Shown: one piece after another, positions 8,592 to 18,060 of the stretch
Layout of the letters: each line of letters begins with the position of its first letter
Position numbering within the stretch: position 1 is the stretch's first letter
NCBI RefSeq assembly: GCF_914768025.1
Contig: NZ_CAJZCE010000001.1
Location: 1 to 64,000 of the forward strand
Source of the DNA: Snodgrassella gandavensis
Lineage (GTDB): Bacteria; Pseudomonadota; Gammaproteobacteria; Burkholderiales; Neisseriaceae
Length of the DNA: 64,000 nucleotides
Direction: 5' to 3'
Notes under the pieces: model-generated
What the model was told of the DNA's origin: nothing
The model's input: only the letters and a program-made list of their open reading frames with translations
Database searches by the model: none
Position numbers and translations under genes: made by a program

Positions 8592-10034
8592 ATGAGTGAA
8601 ATTGAACAATTACAGCCGCAGCCGGTATGGCAGTGGTTTGCGCGTCTGTGTGCTGTGCCTCGTCCGACTTTTCATGAACAGGCTGTACGGGAAATGCTGG
8701 TGCAGGCGGCGCAGCAGCGTGGTCTGGCAACAGATATCGATGCGAAAGGTAATCTGCGCATTTGCAAGCCAGCTACGCCGGGTATGGAAAATTGTGTACC
8801 GGTGGCGATGCAGGCTCATATGGATATGGTGGCGCAGAAAGGCACTGATTCGCAGCATGATTTTCGGCATGATCCAATTCAGACCAGAATTGAGGACGGC
8901 TGGGTTTGGGCTAATGATACAACGCTGGGGGCTGATAATGGTATCGGCCTGGCCATGGGGCTGGCGGTGCTGTTTGCTGATGATGTGGCTCATCCTGAAT
9001 TAACGCTGATTATTACGGTGGAAGAAGAAATCGGTATGGGCGGTGCTGAGGCATTGAGCGCAGACTGGTTACAGATGCCATATCTGATTAATCTGGATAC
9101 AGAAGAAGCGGGTGAAATTTTTATTGGCTGTGCTGGTGGTCGTGATGCCAGTTTGACTTTGCCACTGGACTGGCAGCCTAATCAGGAGCCAGCGTGTACG
9201 ATTCGGGTATCCGGTTTGCGCGGTGGCCATTCCGGGGTAGATATTGATAAGAATCATGCCAATGCTAATGTGTTGCTGACGCGGGTGCTGGCCAGCCTGT
9301 ATGCGCAGAAACCGTTTGCTCTGGGCTCATGGCAGGGTGGCGAGTTGCGTAATGTGATTACGCGTGAGGCTCAGGCTGTGATTGTGATGGATGAAGCAGC
9401 AGCTCGTGCGGCGGTAGAACCGATTGCTGCTGTTATTGCGGCAGAATGGGCAGAAGAAACGCAATTGTGCATTGAGGTATTACCGGCGGAAAGTTTGCCG
9501 CAGGCTGCTACACTGGCATGTACACAGAAAGCGTTGGATTTATTGGTGGCTGTACCCAATGGGGTGATGCGCATGAGTGCAGAGTTTACCGGTATTGTGG
9601 AAACTTCATCCAATATGGGCGAGGTGAAAACCAGTGCCGCGGGCTTGCAAATACATTGTCTGATGCGCTCGCTTCTGGAAACGCCGAAAGATGAGTTTAG
9701 TCTGCGTCTGGCGGCTCTGGCACGTCTGGCTGGTGCGCATCTGGATTTAACGGCAGATTTTCCGGGTTGGGCGCCGAATGCAGATTCGCCATTGCTGAAG
9801 CTTACCAGTGATATATTTGCCAGACATTATGGCAAACAGCCACCGTTACAGATTATTCATGCTGGTCTGGAATGCGGTATTCTCAGTGGTAAGGCGCCAC
9901 ATCTGGATATGGTGTCTTTCGGGCCGACTATTCGTGCTGCCCATTCGCCTAAAGAGCGGGTAGAGATTGCTGCTGTGGCTGAGTGCTGGGCTATTTTACT
10001 GGATTTGCTGAAATCGATACCACCGCGCCAGTGA
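8592..10034 (+). CDS. pepD: Aminoacyl-histidine dipeptidase (PepD, M20 family)
   Basis: A 480-residue cytosolic zinc dipeptidase. Metal and catalytic motifs of the M20/PepD family are in order: QAHMDMVAQK, TLGADNGIGLAM, EEEIGMGGAEAL, NLDTEEAGEIFIGCAGG, RGGHSGVDID, then LECGILSGK and GPTIRAAHSPKERV near the carboxyl end. The enzyme hydrolyses Xaa-His and other dipeptides. The ATG at 8592 was chosen because MSEIEQLQPQPVW fits the family amino end; the frame is open ten codons further without similarity. It is a monocistronic gene bounded by two hairpins. Confidence 0.95.
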   Translation: MSEIEQLQPQPVWQWFARLCAVPRPTFHEQAVREMLVQAAQQRGLATDIDAKGNLRICKPATPGMENCVPVAMQAHMDMVAQKGTDSQHDFRHDPIQTRIEDGWVWANDTTLGADNGIGLAMGLAVLFADDVAHPELTLIITVEEEIGMGGAEALSADWLQMPYLINLDTEEAGEIFIGCAGGRDASLTLPLDWQPNQEPACTIRVSGLRGGHSGVDIDKNHANANVLLTRVLASLYAQKPFALGSWQGGELRNVITREAQAVIVMDEAAARAAVEPIAAVIAAEWAEETQLCIEVLPAESLPQAATLACTQKALDLLVAVPNGVMRMSAEFTGIVETSSNMGEVKTSAAGLQIHCLMRSLLETPKDEFSLRLAALARLAGAHLDLTADFPGWAPNADSPLLKLTSDIFARHYGKQPPLQIIHAGLECGILSGKAPHLDMVSFGPTIRAAHSPKERVEIAAVAECWAILLDLLKSIPPRQ

Positions 10035-10052
10035 TAGGTTGGTTTGATTCAG

Positions 10053-10080
10053 AAAGGCATGGTGATTCCATGCCTTTTTG
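10053..10080 (+). terminator. Rho-independent terminator of pepD
   Basis: Perfect 10-bp stem AAAGGCATGG (10053-10062) / CCATGCCTTT (10068-10077), 5-nt loop, T tail. Confidence 0.85.
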
Positions 10081-10247
10081 TTATTTTTGCGATGGTTCAT
10101 GACAACAGGGCTATAGTAAGGTATGGTTGGTGTGTGTGTCGGCTTTAATTGTTCTGGTTCTGGCTGTTAATCGGTATGAACTGTTTTTTGTTACAATGGC
10201 CGGTGTTTTTCACTCAGATAATCCGTTGGATCAGGAAGTGAGTTTTT

Positions 10248-11447
10248 ATGGATGCCCAACAACAGAGCCGTCGTGGTTTTTTGCGTGCCAGTGCTGCTTT
10301 TGCAGGTGCTGGCTTATTGCAGGCATGTGGTAATACCCAGAAGCCTTCCGTACCGACAACGTCTTCCCCTAAAGTACCTGTACAATCGAATAATAATAAT
10401 AATTTGAATACTATGCGTATTTTTGCCTGTTCCGGTTTTGGAGAGAGCAGCAGTCGCAGTGAGCTGGCGGTACAGCGTCTGGCCGTGGCCGGTTTTGTAG
10501 TCAGTAATCAGCAGGCTTCTGTGCGTCGCTATCAGCGTTTTGCCGGCAGTGATGCTGAGCGGGCTGCTGATTTGCAGGAGGTGGCCGCTGGTCGTGTACC
10601 TGTGCCAAAGGTGCTGATGGGGTTGCGTGGTGGCTATGGCGCGATGCGTATTTTGCCGCTGGTTAACTGGTCTGATCTGGGTGCGCGGATGCGTGAACAG
10701 GGCACGTTATTGTTTGGTTATAGTGATGTGACTGCGGTGCAACTGGCTTTGCTGGCGCAGGGACAGATGTGCAGTTTTGCGGGGCCAATGTTGTACAGTG
10801 AATTTGGCAAGCCGCAGATGAGTGAGTTTACTACCCGTTCTTTTATTGATAATAGTTGTAATCCGGCTATATCGGTTAGGGTTGCCGCTATGCAGAATTA
10901 TCAGGTTCGGGCAGAGGGGATTTTATGGGGTGGTAATCTGAGTGTGCTGTCTGCTCTGGTGGGTTCACCTTATATGCCGCAGGTAAAGGGCGGTATTTTG
11001 TTTATTGAGGATGTAGGTGAGCAGCCATACCGGATTGAACGAATGCTTCAGACTTTGTTTTTAAGCGGTATTCTCGGACGCCAGCAGGCAATTGTGCTGG
11101 GTAATTTCCGTATGGGGTCGATTCGGGATGTGTATGACAGTAGTTATACATTTAATTCTGTGGTACAGACGATGGCTCGGTTGACAAAGGTGCCGGTATT
11201 AACCGAATTTCCTTTTGGTCATATTGCTGATAAGGTAACTTTCCCGCTTGGTGCCCATGCCAGTTTGCATTCGACTAGTGATGGTGGTTATCAGATTGAT
11301 TTCAGGGACTACCCGGTTCTGAATGCTTCTGTGCTGGCTTTGAGTACTTTGATTCCGCAACCGCCGGCTGTTGAAGGTTTGCTTAATGGAATAGTGGGTG
11401 CGCCAGCTAATGAGACTCCGTCGTCAGAAACAGAAGATGTGATGTAG
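10248..11447 (+). CDS. ldcA: LD-carboxypeptidase (S66 family), Tat-exported lipoprotein
   Basis: Removes the terminal D-alanine from tetrapeptide stems of peptidoglycan. The 399-residue protein begins with a twin-arginine signal, SRRGFLRASAAF, that runs into a lipobox, GLLQAC, so the mature protein should start at a lipidated Cys near residue 27. The S66 catalytic serine is in LLFGYSDVTAVQ, and the Glu and His of the family triad are offered by FIEDVGEQPY and EFPFGHIADK. E. coli LdcA is cytoplasmic; an exported LdcA lipoprotein is known from Neisseria, where it trims released peptidoglycan, and this gene matches that type. It has an AGGAAG ribosome site 9 nt before the ATG. Gene name is by family. 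Confidence 0.9.
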   Translation: MDAQQQSRRGFLRASAAFAGAGLLQACGNTQKPSVPTTSSPKVPVQSNNNNNLNTMRIFACSGFGESSSRSELAVQRLAVAGFVVSNQQASVRRYQRFAGSDAERAADLQEVAAGRVPVPKVLMGLRGGYGAMRILPLVNWSDLGARMREQGTLLFGYSDVTAVQLALLAQGQMCSFAGPMLYSEFGKPQMSEFTTRSFIDNSCNPAISVRVAAMQNYQVRAEGILWGGNLSVLSALVGSPYMPQVKGGILFIEDVGEQPYRIERMLQTLFLSGILGRQQAIVLGNFRMGSIRDVYDSSYTFNSVVQTMARLTKVPVLTEFPFGHIADKVTFPLGAHASLHSTSDGGYQIDFRDYPVLNASVLALSTLIPQPPAVEGLLNGIVGAPANETPSSETEDVM

Positions 11448-11486
11448 TCTGTTCAGGCTGTCTGTGTTTGCGCATGTCTGTCTGGG

Positions 11487-11936
11487 TTATGTTTGTTGAT
11501 CCAGCCATTTGATGACCGCCTGATGGGTGGCCGGTGCCTGTAGCTGCCTGAGGGTATAGCAGTTTAGTGAATGATAAAAAGCCTGTTGTGCTTCGCTGAA
11601 TATTTGTGGCAGATAACAGAATTCTGTTATTGAACAGGGTGGCTGCTGACAGTTGATTAAGGCGGGTGTTTCGGACGAAGCTTGTTCCAGTGCCTGAACG
11701 ATGTCACCCAGTTTGAGCCGATGGCTAAGAGCAGACAGCCTGATACCGCCGTTTCTACCTTTGAATGAATCAATCCAACCGGTTTGTGCCATAAAATAAA
11801 CAATTTTTACCAGATGATTTCTGGATACGTTGAGCTGTTTGGCGAGGCTTTCTACTGTGGAAAGCTCGGATTCGGGCAGGTATTGCAGTGATATTAGTAC
11901 GCGCAAGCCTAAATCGGTGAAGCGGTTTAATTGCAT
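11487..11936 (-). CDS. nsrR: Rrf2-family nitric-oxide-sensing repressor NsrR
   Basis: A 149-residue Rrf2-type winged-helix regulator. The amino end MQLNRFTDLGLRVLISL and the helix KQLNVSRNHLVKIVY match NsrR, and the three cysteines in INCQQPPCSITEFCYL (near residues 94-109) have the spacing of the NsrR [Fe-S] cluster ligands. NO destroys the cluster and releases repression. It lies 85 bp downstream of hmp on the same strand, and hmp has an NsrR-type operator at its promoter, so the neighbourhood supports the assignment. Other Rrf2 proteins (IscR, RirA) are less likely from the Cys pattern and the gene context. Confidence 0.92.
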   Translation of the reverse strand: MQLNRFTDLGLRVLISLQYLPESELSTVESLAKQLNVSRNHLVKIVYFMAQTGWIDSFKGRNGGIRLSALSHRLKLGDIVQALEQASSETPALINCQQPPCSITEFCYLPQIFSEAQQAFYHSLNCYTLRQLQAPATHQAVIKWLDQQT

Positions 11937-12021
11937 GGCAGACTGTCGGGCTGTTGATGGAATAATTTTGCCTGTTTTCAGTTGCCATGAAAAGTTTTAC
12001 GTTTAAATTGCAGTTGATTTC

Positions 12022-13239
12022 TCAGGCTGTGAGCTGGCTGACTCCGCCTGTGCCAAACAGTTCCATAAAGATTTGATTCTGCGATATATGCAGGTTACGC
12101 AAGGTCTGGTACTGGCTATGCATAAATTGTTTAGGGCCGCAAATATAATAATCGGCATCTGCTGGCAGCAAAGCGCGATCTAGCTCGGCGAGTTCCAGCC
12201 GGCCGATTTTGTCTGCGGCTAATTCTGTACCCGGATTTTCGCAGGCCAGATAACTGTGCAGATTAGGCATGGTTTGCTGTAATTCGATGATGTGCTGATG
12301 CATGGCCAGTACATTGCTATTGCGGCAGGCGTGGATGAAACTAATCTGCTGGTGTGGATTGTTTTCTGCTGCGAGAGTATTGAGGATGGCTATCATGGGG
12401 GTAATGCCCACACCTGCGCTAATCAGTACAGTATTTTTATCCGGATTGTGTAATAAGAAGGTGCCGGTTGGATTGGTAACTTCTATTTCATCGCCAATCT
12501 GGTAGTGTTCATGCAGGGTTGTGGAAACGTAACCTGCTTTGTGCTGCTGATCGGCAGCTTCTTTTTTGACGCTTATGCGGAAATACTCGGGATGATTGCT
12601 GTCGGACAGGGAGTACTGGCGCGGTTGTCTGATACCCAGTTGTGGCACCATGACGCGAACGGATATGTTCTGGCCGGGCTGATATTCCGGCAATGGGGCG
12701 TTGTCGACTGGTTGCAGATAAAATGAGGTAATTTCGCTGCTTTCTTCTTGTTTATCGACAATTTTGAATTTTTTCCAGCCATTCCAGCCGCCTTTAGTAT
12801 TGTTTTGTTGCTGGTAAAGGTTTGTTTCGGTTTGTATGAGAATATCGGCCAGTTGCTGGTAGGCTGCGCTCCACGCTTCTATCAGTTCGCTGTCCATGGG
12901 TACGTTTAATACTTCGCTGATGGAGTGCAGCAGGTTGGTGCCGACTATTGGATACTGTTCAGGCTGAATATCCAGACTGACATGGCGGTGCGCTATCTGG
13001 CTGATGGCGTTGTCCAGATTCTGTAATGCGGTGATGTTCTGTGCGTAAGCAAGTACGGCGCTGGCCAAAGCCTGTGGCTGGGTGTCGTTGCGCTGGTTGC
13101 CGAGGTTGAATATTTCTTTCAGGTCTGGGTTGTTGCTGAGCATCCTGTTGTAGAAGTAACGGGTTAATTCAACGCCATGTTGCTGTAGTGTGGGTATGGT
13201 TGCCTGAACCAGTTTGATTTGTCTGGTAGTTAATTGCAT
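12022..13239 (-). CDS. hmp: Flavohaemoprotein, nitric oxide dioxygenase
   Basis: Oxidises NO to nitrate with O2 and NAD(P)H. The 405-residue protein has a globin domain (about residues 1-140) with the proximal haem histidine in AHRHVSLDI near residue 85, then an FAD domain with RQYSLSDSN and an NAD domain with LISAGVGITPMIAIL and YYICGPKQFM. The length is near E. coli Hmp (396). The ATG at 13239 fits MQLTTRQIKLVQATIPTL and has a GGGAG ribosome site; the longer open frame (25 codons) would cover the promoter and operator and is rejected. Promoter and NsrR-like operator are readable directly upstream. Together with nsrR this makes a self-contained NO detoxification unit. Confidence 0.97.
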   Translation of the reverse strand: MQLTTRQIKLVQATIPTLQQHGVELTRYFYNRMLSNNPDLKEIFNLGNQRNDTQPQALASAVLAYAQNITALQNLDNAISQIAHRHVSLDIQPEQYPIVGTNLLHSISEVLNVPMDSELIEAWSAAYQQLADILIQTETNLYQQQNNTKGGWNGWKKFKIVDKQEESSEITSFYLQPVDNAPLPEYQPGQNISVRVMVPQLGIRQPRQYSLSDSNHPEYFRISVKKEAADQQHKAGYVSTTLHEHYQIGDEIEVTNPTGTFLLHNPDKNTVLISAGVGITPMIAILNTLAAENNPHQQISFIHACRNSNVLAMHQHIIELQQTMPNLHSYLACENPGTELAADKIGRLELAELDRALLPADADYYICGPKQFMHSQYQTLRNLHISQNQIFMELFGTGGVSQLTA

Positions 13240-13260
13240 GGTTGTTCTCCCGATGAATTT

Positions 13261-13283
13261 AATATGTATATAATATACATATT
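13261..13283 (-). promoter_or_regulatory. Candidate NsrR operator at hmp
   Basis: Perfect 11-1-11 inverted repeat: AATATGTATAT (13261-13271), one central base, ATATACATATT (13273-13283). NsrR sites have exactly this 11-1-11 geometry. It lies just downstream of the -10 hexamer, over the expected transcription start, where a bound repressor would block RNA polymerase. Confidence 0.75.
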
Positions 13284-13285
13284 TT

Positions 13286-13314
13286 ATCTTAGGCTGCCTG
13301 TTACTGGCTGTCAA
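13286..13314 (-). promoter_or_regulatory. Sigma-70 promoter of hmp
   Basis: On the minus strand TTGACA (13314-13309) is followed after exactly 17 nt by TAAGAT (13291-13286). This is a perfect -35 and a good -10, 46-75 nt upstream of the hmp start codon. Confidence 0.8.
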
Positions 13315-13522
13315 TGTGTATACGGCTGTTTGTGAGGGTTATTTTTACTCTAGTATAGCTGTGGAGATGCAGGGAGGCTGAAAGGGGCGCATGGTTTGAC
13401 TAATATGGGTTAAACTGTGTGCTGTTTTGGCTGTAGTGTTTATGGCCGTGCTGACTGTTATCTGACACATGTTGTTGTGGCAGATGAGATGATGAGCAAG
13501 ATATCTGAGGAATGATAAGTTT

Positions 13523-14374
13523 ATGATGATTCATCCGAATTTTGACCCGGTGCTGGTGCATCTGGGACCGTTGGCGATTCGCTGGTATGCGTTAAGTTAT
13601 ATTGTTGGTTTTTGTTTGTTTATCTGGCTGGGACGCAAACGGATTAAGGGGGGGCAATCGGTTTTTACCAATGAGACGCTGGATGATTTTATTACCTGGG
13701 GTGTGCTGGGGGTAATTCTTGGCGGGCGTCTTGGCTATGTGCTGTTTTATCAGTCGGCTTTTTATTTGAACCATCCGCTGGAGATTCTGAAAGTTTGGCA
13801 GGGCGGGATGTCGTTTCATGGTGGTTTTGTTGGTGTGCTGGTGGCTATGTGGCTGTTTGCGCGCAAACACCGGATTAAGTTCTGGGCTGTGGCCGATTTT
13901 GTTGCACCGCTGGTGCCGCTTGGGCTGGCATGTGGCCGTATAGGTAATTTTATTAATGGTGAGCTGTGGGGACGGGTGACCAGTGTGGATGCTTTCTGGG
14001 CAATGGGTTTTCCGCATGCACGTGAAAATGATGTGATGCTGGTGATGCAGGATCCGCAGAAGTGGCTGCCGGTATGGGAGAAGTTTCAGATGCTGCCGCG
14101 TCATCCTTCGCAGCTGTATGAATTTATACTTGAAGGGATTGTGCTGTTTGTGATTATGTGGCTGTTTACTAAAAAGCCACGCCCGCTGGGACAAGCATCG
14201 ATGCTGTTTTTGCTGGGCTATGGGGTATTTCGTTTTATTGTTGAATATGCGCGCGAACCGGATGATTTTCTTGGTTTGCTGGCGATGCATATGTCGATGG
14301 GGCAATGGCTCAGTCTGCCGATGATTGTGATTGGTGTGATTGGCTTTGTTTATGCCGGCAGGAAAGCGAAGTAA
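13523..14374 (+). CDS. lgt: Prolipoprotein diacylglyceryl transferase
   Basis: Inner-membrane enzyme that moves diacylglycerol from phosphatidylglycerol to the lipobox cysteine of prolipoproteins. The 283-residue protein has about seven hydrophobic segments. The Lgt signature [14 protein letters not shown] sits near residues 140-153, with HGGFVGVL and the later HPSQLYEF segment also typical. Substrates in this window include the LdcA and Ape1-like lipoproteins. Two ATG codons in tandem (13523, 13526) follow a GAGGA site. Codons 42-45 contain an uninterrupted run of seven G, an unusual homopolymer for an essential gene. It converges on ftsK across a shared hairpin. Confidence 0.95.
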   Translation: MMIHPNFDPVLVHLGPLAIRWYALSYIVGFCLFIWLGRKRIKGGQSVFTNETLDDFITWGVLGVILGGRLGYVLFYQSAFYLNHPLEILKVWQGGMSFHGGFVGVLVAMWLFARKHRIKFWAVADFVAPLVPLGLACGRIGNFINGELWGRVTSVDAFWAMGFPHARENDVMLVMQDPQKWLPVWEKFQMLPRHPSQLYEFILEGIVLFVIMWLFTKKPRPLGQASMLFLLGYGVFRFIVEYAREPDDFLGLLAMHMSMGQWLSLPMIVIGVIGFVYAGRKAK

Positions 14375-14394
14375 GCCGGACTGGTAATATGGTT

Positions 14395-14432
14395 AAAGCC
14401 GCAATAAAGGTGTGTTTATTGCGGCTTTATTA
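14395..14432. terminator. Bidirectional terminator between lgt and ftsK
   Basis: Perfect 14-bp stem, AAAGCCGCAATAAA (14395-14408) / TTTATTGCGGCTTT (14415-14428), with a 6-nt loop. A/T-rich flanks on both sides serve both convergent genes. Confidence 0.85.
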
Positions 14433-14453
14433 TATGGGTAGCTTCGGAATGGA

Positions 14454-16832
14454 TTACAGATTGTCTTTTTGTGCCAGAATCCGCCGGTTACCGCCCAGTT
14501 CGGCCGCAGAGACAATGCCAGCAGCTTCGAGTGCTTCCATCAGGTTGGCGGCACGGTTGTAGCCAATGCGCAGATGGCGCTGTAATGAGGAAATGGAAGT
14601 TTTGCGCGTTTCCAGTACGAAAGCCACTGCCTGATCAAATAATTCGTCGCTGTTGGCATTTGGGTTAACCTGATTGACGTTGGTCTGGGCTGCTTCGCCA
14701 GACAGTAAACCTTCCACATACTGGGTGGGCGCCTGCTGTTTGATGAAATTAACAACGGCATGCACTTCTTCATCGGACACAAATGCGCCATGCAGGCGGG
14801 TTGGTTCAGCCTGACCGGGCGGTAAAAACAGCATATCACCTTTGCCGAGCAGGTTTTCTGCGCCCATCTGGTCGAGAATGGTGCGGCTATCGATTTTGCT
14901 GGATACCTGAAAGGAAAGTCGGGTAGGGATATTGGCTTTAATCAGGCCGGTAATGACGTCGACGCTGGGGCGCTGGGTAGCCAGTATCAGGTGAATGCCG
15001 GCAGCGCGGGCTTTTTGTGCCAGACGGGCAATCTGCTGTTCTACTTTTTTACCTTCAACCATCATCAGGTCGGCCAGTTCGTCAATGACTACTACAATGT
15101 AAGGCAGTTTATCCAGCGGCTCCGGTTCATCCGGATTGTTACTGAATGGGTTAACCAGTGGGGTGGAAGCAGCTTTGGCTGCTGCTACTTTGTCGTTGAA
15201 GCCAGTGATGTTGCGTACACCTACGTGTGCCAAGAGCCGGTAGCGTTTTTCCATTTCGGTAACGCACCAGTTGAGTGCCTGTGCGGCTTCTTTCATGTCG
15301 GTGACTACTGGTGCCAGTAGATGCGGAATGCCGTCGTATACGCTTAATTCGAGCATTTTCGGATCTACCATGATGAAGCGTACTTCATCTGGCTGCGCTT
15401 TGTATAAAATCGACAGAATCATGCAGTTGACGCCGACTGATTTACCGGAACCAGTGGTGCCGGCAACCAGTAAATGCGGCATTTTTGCCAGACTGGCGAT
15501 AACGGGTGCACCGGCAATGTCTTTACCCATGGCCATGGTTAGTTTATCGGCGGCATCGTGGAAAATTTTTGCGCCAAGAATTTCTGTGAGCAGAACGCTT
15601 TGGCGTTCATCATTGGGCAGCTCAATTCCCATGGTGGTTTTGCCGGCGATGGTTTCGACAACGCGTACGCTCTGGACGGACAGTGATCGTGCCAGGTCTT
15701 TGTTGAGGTTAACTATCTGGCTACCCTTGACACCTTGTGCCGGTTCGATTTCATAGCGGGTGATGACGGGGCCTGTGGTAGCGCTGGTGACTTCTACTTC
15801 AACGCCGAATTCTTTTAATCTGGATTCGATATGTGTGGCGGTTTGTTGCAGAAGCTCACTGTTGACAACGGCTGGCTGGCTGGTTGGTTTACTCAGTAAT
15901 TCGACATCTGGTAAGTGGATAAGGCCATTTTCACTTATTGCGGCTGGCTGGCCGGGCTCTGGCGCCGGTTCGGTTATGTTTTGTGCTATTGTAGGTTCAG
16001 TGCGCACGGCTACGGTTTTGCGATTGCTGGTGGCAAGCACAGGCGTATCGATATTTTTGGCAGTAATGGTTTTGGCCTGTTTGACCATGCGCCGTACGGT
16101 TTTGTTATTGGGAAATTCGGTAATCAGACGCCGTGGCCGGCGCAGCAGTTTGCACCAGAACCATTCACACTGGGTGCCAAGTTTTTCGATTACGGTTAGC
16201 CACGATACCTGTAGTAACAGTGACACGCCAATCAGCATCATGAAGATGCTGATAATTAATCCGCCGGTAAGGCCGAAAAATTGCTGTAGCAGCCTGCCGA
16301 GTGATTGCCCGATCACACCGCCGGCACCGATAGGCAGGGCATCCTGTAGCATGCTGGCAAATACCAGATTTTCCAGAGCAGGGCTGAAAACGAGCAGGAT
16401 AAATAAACCGGTTAAGGCCAGCCAGTTGCTATAGGGCAAACTGTCATCGCTGGTATTGAGTGAGCGGGCGTTTAGCGGGCGGAAGCTTTTATACAGAGCC
16501 ATGATGGCGGCGATGATGCTCCACCAGGCGGATAGTCCGAAAATGTAGTAGCCAATATCAGACAGCCAAGCTCCGGTTAAGCCGGCCAAATTATGGGGTT
16601 TGTTAATCTGGCCGATTCCGCGTGACCAAGCCGGATCTGCCATATTGAAGCTGATTAATGACAAAATGGTAAACAGGGTAACCATCAGCGCCAGCAGCCA
16701 GAAAATGTCGTTAATCAGGTTCATTAACCATGGCTGTTTCGGTTTGCTAACTTTCTGCGCCTGCACATTCTGTGGCTTTACTTTTCGTGGCGGCTGTTTA
16801 CGGGGGACAGATTTTTTTCGTGTGGTGGCCAT
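14454..16832 (-). CDS. ftsK: DNA translocase FtsK/SpoIIIE
   Basis: A 792-residue hexameric DNA pump for chromosome segregation at the septum. The amino quarter has four predicted membrane segments after a basic leader ([16 protein letters not shown]). A short linker leads to the motor with Walker [16 protein letters not shown] near residue 457 and Walker [15 protein letters not shown] near residue 582. The DNA-reading gamma winged helix occupies about residues 724-785 ([12 protein letters not shown] to GNRRILA). It lacks the long linker of E. coli FtsK (1329 residues) and has the compact length seen in Neisseria and in SpoIIIE. The ribosome site is weak. It is divergent from nothing; anmK lies upstream on the same strand. 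Confidence 0.95.
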   Translation of the reverse strand: MATTRKKSVPRKQPPRKVKPQNVQAQKVSKPKQPWLMNLINDIFWLLALMVTLFTILSLISFNMADPAWSRGIGQINKPHNLAGLTGAWLSDIGYYIFGLSAWWSIIAAIMALYKSFRPLNARSLNTSDDSLPYSNWLALTGLFILLVFSPALENLVFASMLQDALPIGAGGVIGQSLGRLLQQFFGLTGGLIISIFMMLIGVSLLLQVSWLTVIEKLGTQCEWFWCKLLRRPRRLITEFPNNKTVRRMVKQAKTITAKNIDTPVLATSNRKTVAVRTEPTIAQNITEPAPEPGQPAAISENGLIHLPDVELLSKPTSQPAVVNSELLQQTATHIESRLKEFGVEVEVTSATTGPVITRYEIEPAQGVKGSQIVNLNKDLARSLSVQSVRVVETIAGKTTMGIELPNDERQSVLLTEILGAKIFHDAADKLTMAMGKDIAGAPVIASLAKMPHLLVAGTTGSGKSVGVNCMILSILYKAQPDEVRFIMVDPKMLELSVYDGIPHLLAPVVTDMKEAAQALNWCVTEMEKRYRLLAHVGVRNITGFNDKVAAAKAASTPLVNPFSNNPDEPEPLDKLPYIVVVIDELADLMMVEGKKVEQQIARLAQKARAAGIHLILATQRPSVDVITGLIKANIPTRLSFQVSSKIDSRTILDQMGAENLLGKGDMLFLPPGQAEPTRLHGAFVSDEEVHAVVNFIKQQAPTQYVEGLLSGEAAQTNVNQVNPNANSDELFDQAVAFVLETRKTSISSLQRHLRIGYNRAANLMEALEAAGIVSAAELGGNRRILAQKDNL

Positions 16833-16944
16833 AAATCTTGCAACTGAATTTAGTATTCTTATCTGAAATTAACTGTTTATTATAAGGTCTGTTGGCGATT
16901 ATAGCTGATATTGATAACAGGATTTAACGGTTTTTTGCGGATGG

Positions 16945-18060
16945 TTAAGCCCAGTAGCCGCAACCGAGAATGCGTGCCCCGGCAGCACCGGTAGCATGAT
17001 GGGTAGCTACGGGCTGACGTTGATACCAGCATGCCGCCAGCCAGGCAAAGGCAGCGGCTTCAACCAGTTGTGCTGGTATTTGTAAATTATCGGTACTGTG
17101 TAGGGAAATCTGGTGCTGTTCAAGCAGTTGTGCCAGTGTGTGCATTAAGAGCCGGTTTTGGCTTCCGCCGCCGCAGACATAGACGTTATTGGTGGCGGGT
17201 GCGGCATTGATGATGGCGTTTACCGCAGTTTGTGCGGTAAGCTCGAGCAAAGTACGCAGAACATCAGCGGGATTTTCCTGTCCGGTGAGATATTGGTTGA
17301 GCCAGTCGAAGCTGAATAAATCGCGGCCGGTACTTTTGGGGTAGGGCTGGCTGAAGTAGTCATGGCTGAGCATGGCTTGCAATAGTGGCTCAATGATTTG
17401 TCCCTGACTGGCTAGTGTACCATTGTAATCAAATTCCTGCTGCCAGTGATGTTGTACCCATGCGTCCATAAGCATATTGGCCGGTCCAGTATCAAAGCCA
17501 AAAGCCGGCTGCTGGGGTTGCAGTACGCTGATATTGGCAATGCCGCCCAGATTCAATACCACACGACTATGCTGCTCATTGGCAAAAACGGCCTGATGAA
17601 AAGCTGGTACCAATGGCGCGCCCTGACCACCTGCGGCCAGATCGCGACTACGCAAATCACCTACTGTAGTGATACCGGTGAGTTCGGCCAGTAATGCCCA
17701 GTCCATTAGCTGAATACTGTAGTGCTGCTCGGGTGCATGGCGTATGGTCTGGCCGTGGCAGCCAAGAGCAGTTATTGCCTGAGCCTCTATCTCGGCTTCA
17801 ATGAGTACGGCACTAACTGCCTGTGCATTGAGGTGCGCTAGTTCCTGTGCCAGTACGGCCGCCTGTGCCAGCTCGTTATGTGCTGGTGTTTGCAGCGCCA
17901 GTAAATTTCGTTTCAGGTTTTCGGGATAGGCGATGAATGCATGCGCACAGACGCCCAGCCATTGGGTACCTGTTAGTTTAGCCAGTACTGCGTCGATGCC
18001 ATCCATGCTGGTACCAGACATGAGGCCAATATAATATTGGCAGGATTGCATGCTGTTCAT
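16945..18060 (-). CDS. anmK: Anhydro-N-acetylmuramic acid kinase
   Basis: Phosphorylates and opens 1,6-anhydro-MurNAc during peptidoglycan recycling, giving MurNAc-6-phosphate. The 371-residue protein has the family amino end YIGLMSGTSMDGIDAVL (about residues 10-26), ALGCHGQTIRH, LNLGGIANISVL, FDTGPANMLMD and the VCGGGSQN nucleotide-binding block. Its start codon shares one base with the stop of xth, so the two are translationally coupled. ATG codons at residues 1 and 4 are both possible starts. Its pairing with LdcA, M23 peptidase and O-acetylation genes within 17 kb gives this stretch a wall-metabolism flavour, though they are not one operon. Confidence 0.95.
   Translation of the reverse strand: MNSMQSCQYYIGLMSGTSMDGIDAVLAKLTGTQWLGVCAHAFIAYPENLKRNLLALQTPAHNELAQAAVLAQELAHLNAQAVSAVLIEAEIEAQAITALGCHGQTIRHAPEQHYSIQLMDWALLAELTGITTVGDLRSRDLAAGGQGAPLVPAFHQAVFANEQHSRVVLNLGGIANISVLQPQQPAFGFDTGPANMLMDAWVQHHWQQEFDYNGTLASQGQIIEPLLQAMLSHDYFSQPYPKSTGRDLFSFDWLNQYLTGQENPADVLRTLLELTAQTAVNAIINAAPATNNVYVCGGGSQNRLLMHTLAQLLEQHQISLHSTDNLQIPAQLVEAAAFAWLAACWYQRQPVATHHATGAAGARILGCGYWA

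Noticed and set aside
13592-14305. Minus-strand frame of 237 codons
   Set aside because: Lies wholly antisense to lgt, which carries the [14 protein letters not shown] signature.
15760-16434. Plus-strand frame of 224 codons
   Set aside because: Antisense to the membrane and linker part of ftsK; no ribosome site or family pattern.
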